DNA of 45,981 nucleotides from Spartobacteria bacterium (GTDB taxonomy: Bacteria; Verrucomicrobiota; Verrucomicrobiia; Chthoniobacterales; UBA10450). Shown one piece after another: positions 14,834 through 24,460 of this stretch (the stretch's first letter is position 1; each line of letters starts with the position of its first letter). The notes beneath the pieces were generated by a model that saw only the letters and a list, made by a program, of their open reading frames with translations, was not told where the DNA came from and ran no database searches. Made by a program: the position numbers and the translations under genes. The DNA is taken from assembly GCA_003167555.1 (NCBI GenBank), contig PMSN01000028.1:1-45981 (forward strand). The letters run 5' to 3'.

Positions 14834-17800
14834 ATGTCACATGTCCCCGAACCCATGAGCGCAAAAAGATACGAATCGAGAGTTGCGACGAGGTCCCAGC
14901 ATCATCGAAGGACGACGCGCTTGCAAAAGTTGGTGAGCATGGCCGCGACTCTGTTGCTGTTCCTATTAGTGACAGCACGGATGCGAGCACAATCTGCTCT
15001 GGACGGCTTCGATCCCAACGCGAACGGCACGGTTCTCGTCGTCGTCATCCAGCCGGACGGCAAGATTCTTATCGGCGGCCAGTTCACTGCAGTTGCGGCC
15101 GTGGCGCGCAACCACATTGCCCGGCTAAACCCCGACGGCACGCTCGACATCGCTTTCAATCCGAACGCGAACGGTTTTGTTCCTTCGATCGCAGTGCAGG
15201 CGGACGGCAAGATTTTAGCGGGCGGCGATTTCACCAGCATCGGCGGACAGCCCCGCAACCGCATCGCCCGGCTCGATGCCACGACCGGCTTGGCGGATTC
15301 CTTCGACCCGTACTCGAACGGCATTGTCTATTCAATCGTGGTGCAGGCGGACGGTAATATTTTGGTGGGTGGCGCTTTCACTAACATGGGTGGAAGGGCG
15401 CGCAACCGCATCGCCCGGCTCGATGCTGCCACCGGCGCGGCTGATTCGTTTAACCCGAACGCGAACTATGATGTCTATTCAATCGCGGTGCAGCCGGACG
15501 GCAAGATCTTAGCGGGCGGCGGCTTCAACGGAGCGAATAGCATCGGCGGACAGACGCGAAACAGAATGGCCCGACTCGACGCCACGACTGGCTTGGCTGA
15601 TTCGTTCGACCCGGACGCGAATAATTTTATCTATTCGATCGTGGTGCAGCCGAACGGCAAGATTGTGGCGAGCGGCGGTTTCACCGGCATCGGCGGACAG
15701 ACGCGCAAATACATTGCCCGACTCGATCCCGCGACCGGCTTGGCAGATTCGTTCAACCCCAACGCCAGCGAAGTTGTCAATTCAATCGCGGTGCAATCAG
15801 ACGGCAGGATCTTGGCGGTCGGCTTTTTCAAAGTCATCGGCGGACGGACGCGCAATTACATTGCCCGACTCGATCCCGCGACCGGCTTGGCTGACTCGTT
15901 CGACCCGTACGCGGACAGTAATGTTTATTCAATCGCGGTGCAGCCGGACGGAAAGATTGTAACAGGCGGTCTTTTCACCACTCTCGCGTCGAATGGCGAA
16001 GCGGCGGTCTCGCGCAATCGCATTGCACGGCTGGAGACCGACGGCAGGCTCGACCAGACGCTCAATCTCAATCTCAGCAATGGCAACGTGACGGGCAACA
16101 GTATTCTCGCCACTGCCGTCCAGCCCGACGGCAAAATTCTTATCGGTGGTCACTTCAACAGTGTTTTGGGCGTGGCGCGCAATAACATTGCGCGATTGAA
16201 TACCGACGGCACACTCGACATGGCTTTCAACCCGAACGCCAACGATTCGGTTGCTTCAATCGTGGTGCAGGCCGACGGAAAAATTCTGGTGGGAGGCGAT
16301 TTCACGAGCATCGGCGGACAAACGCGCAATCACATCGCCAAGCTCGACGGCACGACCGCTTTGGCTGATTCGTTCGACCCGAACGCGAACGGCGGTGTCT
16401 CTTCGATCGCCGTGCAGGCAGACGGCAAGATTCTAGTGGGCGGCTCATTCAACGGAGCGAACAGCATCGGCGGACAGACGCGCAATTACATCGCCCGACT
16501 CGATGCCGCGACTGGATTGGCAGATTCGTTCGATCCGAACGCGAACAGTTTTGTCTACTCAATCGTGGTGCAGACGGACGGCAAGATTCTCGTCGGCGGC
16601 AATTTCAACTTTATCGGCGGACAGATGCGCTACGGTATGGCCCGGCTCGATGGCACTTCCGCTTTGGCTGATTCGTTCGACCCGAATACCACCGGTGCCG
16701 TCTATTCTATCGCGGTCCAGGTGGACGGCCGGATTCTGGTGGGCGGTGATTTCACTTTCATCGGCGGACAGTCCCGTAGCCGCATTGCCCGGCTGGATAC
16801 GACGACTGCTCTGGCTGATTCGTTCGACCCGAATGCGAGTGGCGGCGTGCCGATGCAACCGATCTATTCGATCGTCCTGCAGGCGGACGGCAGGATTCTA
16901 GTGGGCGGCTTCTTCGAATTCATAGGCGGACAGCACCGGGCTCACATCGCCCGGCTCGACCCCAGCACTGGCTTAGCAGACTCGTTCAACCCGGACGCGG
17001 ATAATCAAGTCCTTTCAATCGCGGTGCAGGCGGACGGCAAAGTCTTAGCAGGTGGCTATTTCAACAGCATGGGCGGACGTTTGCGCAATCTTTTCGCGCG
17101 TTTGAGTAACGACACCACCGCGCTGCAAAATCTCGCCGTTACGCAAACCACCATTACCTGGACGCGCGGCGGCTCCAGCGCGCAATTCGCGCGCGTGACC
17201 TTCGAGTCTTCGACCGACAATGTGAATTACACCTCCCTTGGCAACGGCACCCTCGCCGGAAACAACTGGACCCTCACAGGTTTGAATTTGCCGGCCAGAC
17301 AGAACCTCTACATTCGCGCGCGCGGTTATCATCGCAGTGGCAGTTCAAACGGCTCGGAGAGCATCACGGAATCCGTGCGGAATGCTTTTGTGATTCCGCC
17401 CACTTTCGGAAATATCTCGACCCGCGTTCGCGTGGAGACAGGTGATAACGCAATGATTGGCGGATTCATCATTACTGGAACAGAGCCGAAGACGGTGATC
17501 GTTCGCGGGCTTGGGCCTTCGCTGTCCATCCCTGGAGCGCTGGCCGATCCGATCATCGAAGTGCACGGTTCCTCCGGCGAACTGCTCGCAACCAATGACA
17601 ATTGGAGGGATGGATTGTACGCCCAGCAAGTCGCAAGCACGCTGCCACCGGACAACGATTTGGAGTCCGCGTTGTATGGTAGAATCAACCCTGGGACTTA
17701 TACCGTCGTCGTCCGCGGTAAGAACGACGCCACAGGCATAGGCGTGTTCGAAGTTTACGACCTGGATCAGACCGTCGATTCCAAGCTGGCTAATGTCTCG

Positions 17801-18151
17801 ACGCGCGGCCTTGTCCAAATGGGAGACGACCTCTTAATCGGTGGCGTGATTGTGCTGGGGCAAAATCCGCTCAGAGTAATCGTGCGCGCGATCGGTCCAT
17901 CGCTGTCAGTGCCGGGAGCGCTGGGAGATCCAACGTTGGAACTGCACGACGGTAATGGCGCGCTGCTCGTCGCCAACGATAATTGGCGCACCGATCAGCA
18001 AGCTGAAATCATCGCGACAACCATACCGCCATCAAACGATCTGGAATCGGCGATTGTGCGAGATCTCGTGCCCGGCAACTACACCGCCATCGTTCGGGGC
18101 GTGAATAACACGACGGGCATCGCGGTAGTTGAGGCGTACGGGCTGAACTAA
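14834..18151 (+). CDS. Exported delta-60 repeat protein
   Basis: An 1105-residue exported protein. Signal peptide: basic region to about 34, hydrophobic core 35-48, then RMRAQS. Residues about 56-760 hold 14 delta-60 repeats of about 49-52 residues, with the core AVQADGKILVGGDFTSIGGQ and tail RNRIARLDATTGLADSFDPN. Such repeats are predicted to form beta-propellers; 14 would make two seven-bladed ones, and repeats 8-9 closely resemble repeats 1-2. A fibronectin-like segment (about 765-855) follows, then two copies of a 120-127 residue module (859-985, 986-1105). The same module pair ends the Asp-box protein at 37695. A second ATG at 14855 is also possible. Probably a surface or secreted binding protein; no enzyme motif is seen. 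Confidence 0.88.
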   Translation: MSHVPEPMSAKRYESRVATRSQHHRRTTRLQKLVSMAATLLLFLLVTARMRAQSALDGFDPNANGTVLVVVIQPDGKILIGGQFTAVAAVARNHIARLNPDGTLDIAFNPNANGFVPSIAVQADGKILAGGDFTSIGGQPRNRIARLDATTGLADSFDPYSNGIVYSIVVQADGNILVGGAFTNMGGRARNRIARLDAATGAADSFNPNANYDVYSIAVQPDGKILAGGGFNGANSIGGQTRNRMARLDATTGLADSFDPDANNFIYSIVVQPNGKIVASGGFTGIGGQTRKYIARLDPATGLADSFNPNASEVVNSIAVQSDGRILAVGFFKVIGGRTRNYIARLDPATGLADSFDPYADSNVYSIAVQPDGKIVTGGLFTTLASNGEAAVSRNRIARLETDGRLDQTLNLNLSNGNVTGNSILATAVQPDGKILIGGHFNSVLGVARNNIARLNTDGTLDMAFNPNANDSVASIVVQADGKILVGGDFTSIGGQTRNHIAKLDGTTALADSFDPNANGGVSSIAVQADGKILVGGSFNGANSIGGQTRNYIARLDAATGLADSFDPNANSFVYSIVVQTDGKILVGGNFNFIGGQMRYGMARLDGTSALADSFDPNTTGAVYSIAVQVDGRILVGGDFTFIGGQSRSRIARLDTTTALADSFDPNASGGVPMQPIYSIVLQADGRILVGGFFEFIGGQHRAHIARLDPSTGLADSFNPDADNQVLSIAVQADGKVLAGGYFNSMGGRLRNLFARLSNDTTALQNLAVTQTTITWTRGGSSAQFARVTFESSTDNVNYTSLGNGTLAGNNWTLTGLNLPARQNLYIRARGYHRSGSSNGSESITESVRNAFVIPPTFGNISTRVRVETGDNAMIGGFIITGTEPKTVIVRGLGPSLSIPGALADPIIEVHGSSGELLATNDNWRDGLYAQQVASTLPPDNDLESALYGRINPGTYTVVVRGKNDATGIGVFEVYDLDQTVDSKLANVSTRGLVQMGDDLLIGGVIVLGQNPLRVIVRAIGPSLSVPGALGDPTLELHDGNGALLVANDNWRTDQQAEIIATTIPPSNDLESAIVRDLVPGNYTAIVRGVNNTTGIAVVEAYGLN
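15000..17110 (+). repeat. 14 coding tandem repeats (~147 bp unit)
   Basis: The repeats encoding the delta-60 blades are also visible in DNA: blocks such as CGGACGGCAAGATTCT and TCGGCGGACAGACGCGCAA recur about every 147-150 bases. Units 4 and 10 share an insertion encoding NGANSIGG. High DNA similarity suggests recent duplication or recombination between units. Confidence 0.85.
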
Positions 18152-18190
18152 CGCGTTTCGCGTCTAACTGCGGCGTGATGTCCGACGCGT

Positions 18191-18343
18191 GTCATCCTGA
18201 GCCGCGCAGACGGCGAAGGACCTCACACACGTTCAATCGCTTTCGCGTCACATTCGGCGTTAACCGCGGATCACGCGTTCATTTTCGCGATAGCGGAAGG
18301 TGCGCTTGTGAGGTTCCTCGCCGTCTGCGCGGCTCGGAATGAC
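18191..18343. repeat. Long inverted repeat (family D, copy 1)
   Basis: The arms 18191-18226 and 18308-18343 are inverted copies with four mismatches over 36 bases; the left arm starts GTCATCCTGAGCCGCGCAGA. The 81-base spacer is unlike other sequence here. It lies between the convergent delta-60 and lpd genes, where it may end transcription from both sides. A second copy with the same layout is at 26720-26872. Confidence 0.8.
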
Positions 18344-18370
18344 AGCGCATGCTCGCGCCAACTTTCGCAA

Positions 18371-19777
18371 TCAGCGATTACTGATGTGCAGCGCGCGTTT
18401 CTCCACCGCGAGCGCGGCTTCCTTCACGGCTTCGCTCAAGGTCGGATGCGCGTGCACGGTGCGGCCGAGATCCTCCGAGCTGCCGCCGAATTCCATCACC
18501 GCGACCGTTTCCGCGATCAGCTCCGAAGCGGCGTGCGCCAGAATGTGCGCGCCGAGAATTCGATCGGTCTCGGCGTCGGCGACGAATTTGACCACGCCTT
18601 CCACATCTTCGTTCGCGACCGCCCGCCCATTCGCGCGGAAAGGAAACTTCCCGATGCGCACCTTCATTCCTTTTTCTTTCGCGAAATCTTCCGTGACGCC
18701 GGCGCCGGCCAGCTCGGGATTCGTGTAGATGATCCCAGGGATGACGTCGTAGTTCACGTGGCCGGCTTTCCCGGCGATCGTCTCCACGCAGGCGATGCCT
18801 TCCTCTTCCGCCTTGTGCGCCAGCATCGGGCCCGCGATGACGTCGCCGATCGCGTAGATGCCTTCGACGTTCGTGCGGAAATGCTCGTCCACTTTCACGC
18901 GGCCGCGATCGTCGAGCGCGACGCCGAGTTTTTCGCCGAAGACTCCTTTGGCAAACGCGCGGCGGCCGACGGAGACGAGGACTTTGTCGGCTTCGAATTT
19001 CAATTCCTTGTCGCCTTGCGTGGCGGTCGCGACTGCGCGCCCGTTCTCGACCTTCACCGAGCTGACCTTCGTTTCGAGATGGAACTTCATCCCCTGCGCG
19101 GTGAGCGAGCGCTGAAGCAAATTCGCCAGCTCCAGATCGAAGCCGAGCGCAATGCGCGGGAGAAATTCGAGCACCGTCACGTCGGAACCGAGGCGGCTCC
19201 AGACCGAGCCGAGCTCGAGGCCGATCGCGCCGCCGCCGATGACCACCAGTTTTTCCGGCGCCTTCTCGAAGGTGAGCGCTTCGGTGCTGCTCACGATCAC
19301 GTCGCCATCGAATTTCATGTTCGCCAGCTCCACCGGGATGCTGCCGGTCGCGACCACGATGTGCTTCGCCTCGATTTCCTGGCTGTCGCCTTCCGCCGGT
19401 TTGATCGCGACGCGACCGGGCGCGGTGATCGTTCCGAGGCCCTGGAACGTCGTGATCTTGTTCCCTTTCATCAACATCTTCACGCCGCTGTTCATCGTCT
19501 TCACGACTTTGTCTTTGCGCGCGAGCATCGTGGCCAGATCGAGGCCGACTTTTTCCAAAACGATGCCGTGCTTGGCCGCTTCCTTTTTCGCGAAAACAAA
19601 ATGATCGCTCGAAGTGAGGAGAGCCTTGCTCGGGATGCAACCGATGTTGAGACAGGTGCCGCCGAGTTCCTTGTCTTTCTCGACGATGGCTGTTTTCAAA
19701 CCAAGTTGCGCCGCACGAATGGCCGCGACGTACCCGCCTGGTCCCGACCCGATGATGACGACATCAAATTTGTCCAT
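18371..19777 (-). CDS. lpdA: Dihydrolipoyl dehydrogenase (E3)
   Basis: A 468-residue flavoprotein disulfide reductase that reoxidises the lipoyl group of the E2 subunit, passing electrons through FAD to NAD+. Visible features are the FAD-binding IIGSGPGGYVAAIRAAQLG (8-26) and the redox disulfide in GGTCLNIGCIPSKAL (Cys42/Cys47). The NAD-binding VIGGGAIGLELGSVWSRLG comes next, followed by YAIGDVIAGPMLAHKAEEEG and the C-terminal HAHPTLSEAVKEA with the catalytic His/Glu pair (about 444/449). Length and motifs are standard. It is the third gene of a sucA-sucB-lpdA operon, so it most likely serves 2-oxoglutarate dehydrogenase, though E3 is often shared with pyruvate dehydrogenase. Confidence 0.95.
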   Translation of the reverse strand: MDKFDVVIIGSGPGGYVAAIRAAQLGLKTAIVEKDKELGGTCLNIGCIPSKALLTSSDHFVFAKKEAAKHGIVLEKVGLDLATMLARKDKVVKTMNSGVKMLMKGNKITTFQGLGTITAPGRVAIKPAEGDSQEIEAKHIVVATGSIPVELANMKFDGDVIVSSTEALTFEKAPEKLVVIGGGAIGLELGSVWSRLGSDVTVLEFLPRIALGFDLELANLLQRSLTAQGMKFHLETKVSSVKVENGRAVATATQGDKELKFEADKVLVSVGRRAFAKGVFGEKLGVALDDRGRVKVDEHFRTNVEGIYAIGDVIAGPMLAHKAEEEGIACVETIAGKAGHVNYDVIPGIIYTNPELAGAGVTEDFAKEKGMKVRIGKFPFRANGRAVANEDVEGVVKFVADAETDRILGAHILAHAASELIAETVAVMEFGGSSEDLGRTVHAHPTLSEAVKEAALAVEKRALHISNR

Positions 19778-19793
19778 GGTTACAATTCGCGGC

Positions 19794-19819
19794 GGGCGGC
19801 GCAGCGCGCCATCCCTACC
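19794..19819. repeat. Single REP-like arm between sucB and lpdA
   Basis: These 26 bases (GGGCGGCGCAGCGCGCC then ATCCCTACC) match the right arm of the palindrome pair at 24468-24558 with two differences. The element abuts the sucB stop codon directly and fills most of the 42-base sucB-lpdA gap. Confidence 0.7.
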
Positions 19820-21049
19820 TTAAAAATCGAGCGGAAGTTTTTTCGGATCCTCGATGCACTGCTTGAGGGTGACGAGGAACGTGACGGCTTCCTTCCCATC
19901 CACGGCGCGATGATCGTAGCTGAGCGCCAGATACATCATCGGGCGGATGACAACCGCATCCTTGATCGCGACGGGCCGCTTAATAATCGCGTGCATCCCG
20001 AGAATGCCACTTTGCGGCGGGTTCAGGATCGGCGTGCCCATCATTGAACCGTAAACGCCGCCGTTCGAAATCGTGAACGTCCCGCTCTGCAAGTCTTCGA
20101 TCTTGATTTTCCCTTCGCGCGCTTTGGTCGCGTACTCCGCGATGGCGCGCTCCACTTCCGCGAAACTTTTCTTGTCCGCATCGCGCACCACCGGCACGAC
20201 CAGGCCGCGCTCCGTCCCGACCGCGACGCCGATATCGTAGTAGTGATTCAGAATCATGTCATCGCCCTCGATCCGGCTGTTGATCTGCGGCACCGCTTTC
20301 AATGCTTCGACAGTCGCTTTGATGAAGAACGACATGAACCCGAGCTTCAGTCCGTTCTTTTTCGTGAACGCTTCCTGTGACTTGCCCCGGAGCGTTTGCA
20401 CTTCGGTCATGTCGCATTCGTTGAACGTGGTGAGAATCGCGGCCGTGTGCTGAGCCATGACGAGTTGGGTCGCGATTTTGCGGCGAAGCGGCGACATTTT
20501 TTTGCGCGTGAACCGGCCGTTCTCGGATTGGGCCGGGGCTTTTTTCTCCGAGAGATTTTCAGCGGGTCGCGCCGGAGCTGACGCGGGTTCCGGCGACGCC
20601 GCGCGATTTTGCGCGGCTGTAACTGCATCGTTCTTGGTTACACGTCCGCCTTTCCCCGTGCCTCGAATCTCCTGCGGATCGAGTTTTTCCTCTGTCACAA
20701 CCCGTCGAACAGCGGGCGAAAGAGCATCGGACGATTTTTCAGCAGCTGCCGGCGCGGGTTTCGCCTCGGACTTGGCCGCGCTCGGTTTCTCCGCCGGCTT
20801 CGCCGCGTCGCCCGAACCTTCCTGAATCTCCGCGACGACCTCGCCGATCTTCACCTCCGCGCCTTCCGCGACCAGCGTTTGCAGAATGCCGTCTTTTTCC
20901 GCGACGATCTCGGTGGAGACTTTGTCGGTCTCGAGGGTAAAGAGAGGGTCGCCGGCCTTGACCTGTTCGCCCGATTTCTTGTGCCAGACGGAAACGATCC
21001 CGCTCGAGATTGATTCACCGACGGCTGGAACTTTCACTTCGATGCTCAT
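19820..21049 (-). CDS. sucB: 2-oxoglutarate dehydrogenase E2 (succinyltransferase)
   Basis: A 409-residue dihydrolipoyl succinyltransferase, the core of the 2-oxoglutarate dehydrogenase complex. Domain order: lipoyl domain (1-76) with the lipoylated Lys43 in [12 protein letters not shown]; an Ala/Pro/Glu-rich linker; peripheral-subunit-binding domain (about 108-143, [16 protein letters not shown]); a second flexible linker; and the catalytic domain (about 185-409). The catalytic domain starts with [15 protein letters not shown] and ends with the active-site motif [12 protein letters not shown] (His380, Asp384). The opening [11 protein letters not shown] and the family's usual length favour the succinyl over the acetyl enzyme, as does its position 46 bases after sucA. 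Confidence 0.95.
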   Translation of the reverse strand: MSIEVKVPAVGESISSGIVSVWHKKSGEQVKAGDPLFTLETDKVSTEIVAEKDGILQTLVAEGAEVKIGEVVAEIQEGSGDAAKPAEKPSAAKSEAKPAPAAAEKSSDALSPAVRRVVTEEKLDPQEIRGTGKGGRVTKNDAVTAAQNRAASPEPASAPARPAENLSEKKAPAQSENGRFTRKKMSPLRRKIATQLVMAQHTAAILTTFNECDMTEVQTLRGKSQEAFTKKNGLKLGFMSFFIKATVEALKAVPQINSRIEGDDMILNHYYDIGVAVGTERGLVVPVVRDADKKSFAEVERAIAEYATKAREGKIKIEDLQSGTFTISNGGVYGSMMGTPILNPPQSGILGMHAIIKRPVAIKDAVVIRPMMYLALSYDHRAVDGKEAVTFLVTLKQCIEDPKKLPLDF

Positions 21050-21095
21050 GAAGGCGTTACATTATGCGCAAAGGAAGCGCGCGGTCGAACAGCAA

Positions 21096-23849
21096 CTACA
21101 GGCTAAACGCATCCGCAATCAATTGGGCCTGCTCGCGCTTGTGAATCGCGAGCGATCCGACCGCCGGACTCGCGCTCGCATTCCTGCCGGCATACGTGAT
21201 CTCGCGGCGGAAAAGCGCCCACAGCCGCGGCTCCATGAAACTCCACGCGCCCATGTTCTGCGATTCTTCCTGGCACCAAATCAACTTCGCGGTCTTCGGG
21301 AATTGTTTGAGCATCTCGCGCAATTTCAATTCGGCGAGCGGATAGAGCTGTTCCACGCGCACGATCGCCGCATTCGTGATCTTCTCGGCTTCGCGATAAT
21401 TAAGGAGGTCGTAATAAACTTTGCCCGTGCAAAGGATCACGCGTTTCATTTTTTCGGCCGGTCCCACTTCAGGCGACCCGAGAATTTCCGAAAACCCGCC
21501 GCTCGTGAAATCTTCCGTGCGCGATGAAGCCTGCTCGGAACGGAGCAGACTTTTCGGCGTCATGATGATGAGCGGTTTGACGAAATCGCGTTTCATCTGG
21601 CGGCGCAGAACGTGAAAATACTGCGCGGACGTCGTCACGTTGCAGACCTGGATGTTGTCCTCCGCGCACGACTGGAGAAAGCGTTCGAGCCGCGCGCTGG
21701 AATGCTCCGGCCCCTGCCCTTCGTAGCCGTGCGGCAGCAGCATCACGATCCCGCTCGGCCGTTGCCATTTCGATTCGGAGGGGACGATGAATTGGTCGAT
21801 GATCGTCTGCGCGCCATTGGCGAAATCGCCGAACTGCGCTTCCCAAAGGCAGAGCATGTTTGGGTAATCGAGCGAGTAACCGTAATCGAACCCGAGCACC
21901 GCCGCCTCGGAGAGGAGGCTGTTGTAAATGCAAATGCGCGCCTGATCCGGCGCGAGATGAAGCAGCGGCATGTAGGGCTGCCCGGTTTTCGCGTCGTAGA
22001 TGAACGAATGCCGCGTGCTGAATGTGCCACGACGGCTGTCCTGTCCCGAAAGCCGAACGGGAATGCCTTCGAGCAATAGCGATCCAAACGCGAGCGCCTC
22101 CGCGTAATGCCATTCATAAGGCCCGCCTGCTTCGAAAACCTGACGGCGCCGATCCAGAACCGTCCGCTTAACTTTCGGGATAACATCAAAGTCTTCCGGA
22201 ATGCGCGTCAGCCCGTCGACAATCTGCCGAAGCATCTCGGGACTGATCGCGGTCGGCTTGCATTCGCTCGAATATTGCGGCTGAAAGATTGCGGTCGATT
22301 CCTTGAAGCGCCCCTGCCCTTCCGCTTGCTCTTCTTCGACCGATTTCACTTCCTGCAAGACCAGCTCGAGCCGCATCTCGAACTCCGCCTCGAGACTCGC
22401 GGCTTCGTCGTCGCTGAGTTTGCCCGCATCGATCACCTCTTTCTTGTAAAGCTGCGCGACCGACGGGCGCTCCTCGATGGCCGCGTAGAGATCGGGTTGG
22501 GTGAAGGAAGGTTCGTCGCCTTCGTTATGGCCGTAACGCCGGTAGCAATACATGTCGATCACGGCGTCGCGGCCGAATTCCTGGCGAAAATCGAGCGACA
22601 ACTCCGTCACAAATTTCACCGCAAGCGGGTCGTCGCCGTTCACGTGAAAGATCGGCACCTCGATCATCTTCGCGATGTCGGTGGCGTACATCGAAGAGCG
22701 CGCGTCTTCCGGCAGGGTCGTGAAACCAATCTGATTGTTCACGACGATGTGCACCGTTCCGCCCGTGCCGTAGCCGTGCAGTTGCGACATGTTCAGCGTC
22801 TCAGCGACGATCCCCTGGCCGGCGAAAGCGGCATCGCCGTGAATGAGCAGGGGCAAAACTTTGCGGCGCAGTTCCGTGTCGCCGCGCATCCGCTGCCGCG
22901 CGCGCGCTTTTCCTTCCACGACCGGATCGACCGCTTCGAGATGGCTCGGATTCGCCGCCAGCCGGATATCCACTTCCGCGCCCGACTCCAGTTTGCGGAC
23001 GGTGCGATAGCCCAGGTGATATTTCACGTCGCCGTCGCCCGCGACGAGGTCCGGAATGTAATTCGTGGAAAACTCCGTGAAGATCACCTGAAGCGATTTC
23101 TTCAGGAAATTCGCGAGAACATTGAGCCGGCCACGGTGGGCCATGCCCATGCAGATTTCCTCGATGCCGACGCCCGGGCACCGCTGGAGAATTGTATCGA
23201 GAATGACCATGAGCGATTCCGCGCCCTGGAGGGAAAAGCGTTTTTGCCCGACGTAGCGGGTGTGCAAAAAAACTTCGAACGTCTCCGTTTCAAGGAGCGA
23301 ACGAAGCAGTGCGATCTGCGCTTCGCGGGAGGTGTCGTGTTTCGCGGGCCGCGATTCGAGCCGGTGCCGGACCCAATTGCGCATCCGCGGGTTTTGGATG
23401 TGTTGAAATTCCGCGCCGATTGTGTCGGCATAGATGCGTTCGAGGAGCGCGATCATCTCGCGCAGCGTCATCTTGCGGCCATCGAAAAAGAATTTCGACG
23501 CGACCTGGAGATCGAGGTCCTTCTCGCTGAAACCAAGCTCGCGCAGACTCAAGAGCGGATTTTCCGGGCGCTTTTTCGCCAATGGATCGAGCCGCGCGAT
23601 CGTGTGCCCGAGCGTGCGGTAAGCGTAGACGAGTCCATCGACCCGCGTCTGGAGCGGACCTTCGCTGATCTCGCCGGGCGGATGCGCGGCGACCTCGGCG
23701 GCGCCGTTGCGCAAATTCAAATCGCCCAGTTCGAAACCCTCGAAGAACGCCGACCACCCGGAATCAACCGATTCGGGATCGTCCTGCCAAAGCCGGTAAT
23801 TTTCCTCGAGAAGATCGAGATTTACGTGGGTGGCGAACGATGGGCGCAT
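21096..23849 (-). CDS. sucA: 2-oxoglutarate dehydrogenase E1
   Basis: A 917-residue thiamine-diphosphate enzyme that decarboxylates 2-oxoglutarate and succinylates the lipoyl group of SucB. The N-terminus has the short helix typical of E1o (NLDLLEENYRLWQDDPESVD). Later blocks include GMAHRGRLNVLANFLKKS, DVKYHLGY, AANPSHLEAVDPVVEGKARA, the cofactor region GDAAFAGQGIVAETLNMSQL, NNQIGFTT, YCYRRYGHNEGDEPSFTQP, and, near the C-terminus, WCQEESQNMGAWSFMEPRL. I chose the ATG at 23849 (MRPSFATHVNL); the upstream ATG at 23921 adds 24 residues without family similarity and overlaps no needed motif. First gene of sucA-sucB-lpdA; it diverges from the nucleotidyltransferase gene at 23927. Confidence 0.94.
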   Translation of the reverse strand: MRPSFATHVNLDLLEENYRLWQDDPESVDSGWSAFFEGFELGDLNLRNGAAEVAAHPPGEISEGPLQTRVDGLVYAYRTLGHTIARLDPLAKKRPENPLLSLRELGFSEKDLDLQVASKFFFDGRKMTLREMIALLERIYADTIGAEFQHIQNPRMRNWVRHRLESRPAKHDTSREAQIALLRSLLETETFEVFLHTRYVGQKRFSLQGAESLMVILDTILQRCPGVGIEEICMGMAHRGRLNVLANFLKKSLQVIFTEFSTNYIPDLVAGDGDVKYHLGYRTVRKLESGAEVDIRLAANPSHLEAVDPVVEGKARARQRMRGDTELRRKVLPLLIHGDAAFAGQGIVAETLNMSQLHGYGTGGTVHIVVNNQIGFTTLPEDARSSMYATDIAKMIEVPIFHVNGDDPLAVKFVTELSLDFRQEFGRDAVIDMYCYRRYGHNEGDEPSFTQPDLYAAIEERPSVAQLYKKEVIDAGKLSDDEAASLEAEFEMRLELVLQEVKSVEEEQAEGQGRFKESTAIFQPQYSSECKPTAISPEMLRQIVDGLTRIPEDFDVIPKVKRTVLDRRRQVFEAGGPYEWHYAEALAFGSLLLEGIPVRLSGQDSRRGTFSTRHSFIYDAKTGQPYMPLLHLAPDQARICIYNSLLSEAAVLGFDYGYSLDYPNMLCLWEAQFGDFANGAQTIIDQFIVPSESKWQRPSGIVMLLPHGYEGQGPEHSSARLERFLQSCAEDNIQVCNVTTSAQYFHVLRRQMKRDFVKPLIIMTPKSLLRSEQASSRTEDFTSGGFSEILGSPEVGPAEKMKRVILCTGKVYYDLLNYREAEKITNAAIVRVEQLYPLAELKLREMLKQFPKTAKLIWCQEESQNMGAWSFMEPRLWALFRREITYAGRNASASPAVGSLAIHKREQAQLIADAFSL

Positions 23850-23926
23850 TTCAGTTTCAATCTGCAAGGCATCCGCGGGCACGGCAAGTTGACAGTGCCG
23901 ACGGTGTTCCGTTACTTGCACCGCAG

Positions 23927-24460
23927 ATGACCGCGGAAGAGATTTACGAATCCGTTACGAATGGCGGCGCCAGCGACTTCGCGCAGGTCGCCGCCGTTCT
24001 GGACCGTCATGGCGCCTGGTGTCTGATCGGCGGGCTCGCGGTGAACTGCTTCGTGGAACCTGTTTACACCATCGACGCCGACATCGTGGTGGTCGCGCAG
24101 TCTCTACCCGCAATCCGAGACGAGCTGACCGCTGCCGGTTTTCACCTCGAGCAGTTCGCGCATTCGCTCAATGCGAAAAAGGCGCCGGGCAAATTGAACA
24201 TCCAGTTTACGCAGGACGAGCGCTACCAAAGTTTCATCGGGCGGGCGAAGCGGCAGGAAGTTCTCGGCCTGTCGGTGCCGGTGGCCGATTTGAAGGACAT
24301 CGTTCAGGGAAAAATGTGGGCATGGAGCGACCAGGAACGCAGGCTCAGCAAACGAAAGAAAGATGAACTCGATCTAATTCGAATCGCCGAAGCCTTCCCC
24401 GAACTTCGAGAGGGAATGCCGCGCGAGATTATCTCCCAACTCGAGGGAGGCAACCGATGA
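23927..24460 (+). CDS. Nucleotidyltransferase-fold protein
   Basis: A 177-residue protein with the outline of the nucleotidyltransferase superfamily. WCLIGGLAVNCF (about 27-38) gives the GG-loop, and VYTIDADIVV follows with the Asp pair expected to bind metal. LNIQFTQDERYQSFIGRA and LGLSVPVADLKDIVQGKMWA come next; a Lys/Arg-rich helix (RRLSKRKKDELDLIRIAEAF) follows. This resembles AbiEii-like and related small uncharacterised transferases. No antitoxin-like neighbour is present, so a toxin role is not supported. The ATG at 23927 was preferred to 23840, whose extra residues lie antisense to sucA. Its stop overlaps the HtrA start as ATGA, preceded by GAGGGAGG, so the two are probably translated together. 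Confidence 0.75.
   Translation: MTAEEIYESVTNGGASDFAQVAAVLDRHGAWCLIGGLAVNCFVEPVYTIDADIVVVAQSLPAIRDELTAAGFHLEQFAHSLNAKKAPGKLNIQFTQDERYQSFIGRAKRQEVLGLSVPVADLKDIVQGKMWAWSDQERRLSKRKKDELDLIRIAEAFPELREGMPREIISQLEGGNR

Noticed and set aside
15000-17110. Regularly spaced repeats that could be taken for a CRISPR-like array
   Set aside because: The unit is about 147 bases, stays in the reading frame and encodes delta-60 blades; there are no short identical repeats with unique spacers.
18152-18370. Possible tRNA or small RNA gene in the gap after the delta-60 gene
   Set aside because: The gap is explained by a long inverted repeat; no cloverleaf or CCA end could be made out.
18308-20047. Long open frame of 579 codons on the plus strand opposite lpdA and sucB
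   Set aside because: It is antisense to two well-supported genes, is rich in Arg/His/Asp/Ala as expected from a GC-rich shadow frame, and has no domain signature.
22107-23930. Open frame of 607 codons opposite sucA
   Set aside because: Shadow of a strongly conserved E1 gene; composition is biased and no motif is visible.
23927-24460. Toxin-antitoxin pair with the nucleotidyltransferase-fold protein as toxin
   Set aside because: There is no antitoxin-like gene beside it; the neighbour is an HtrA protease.
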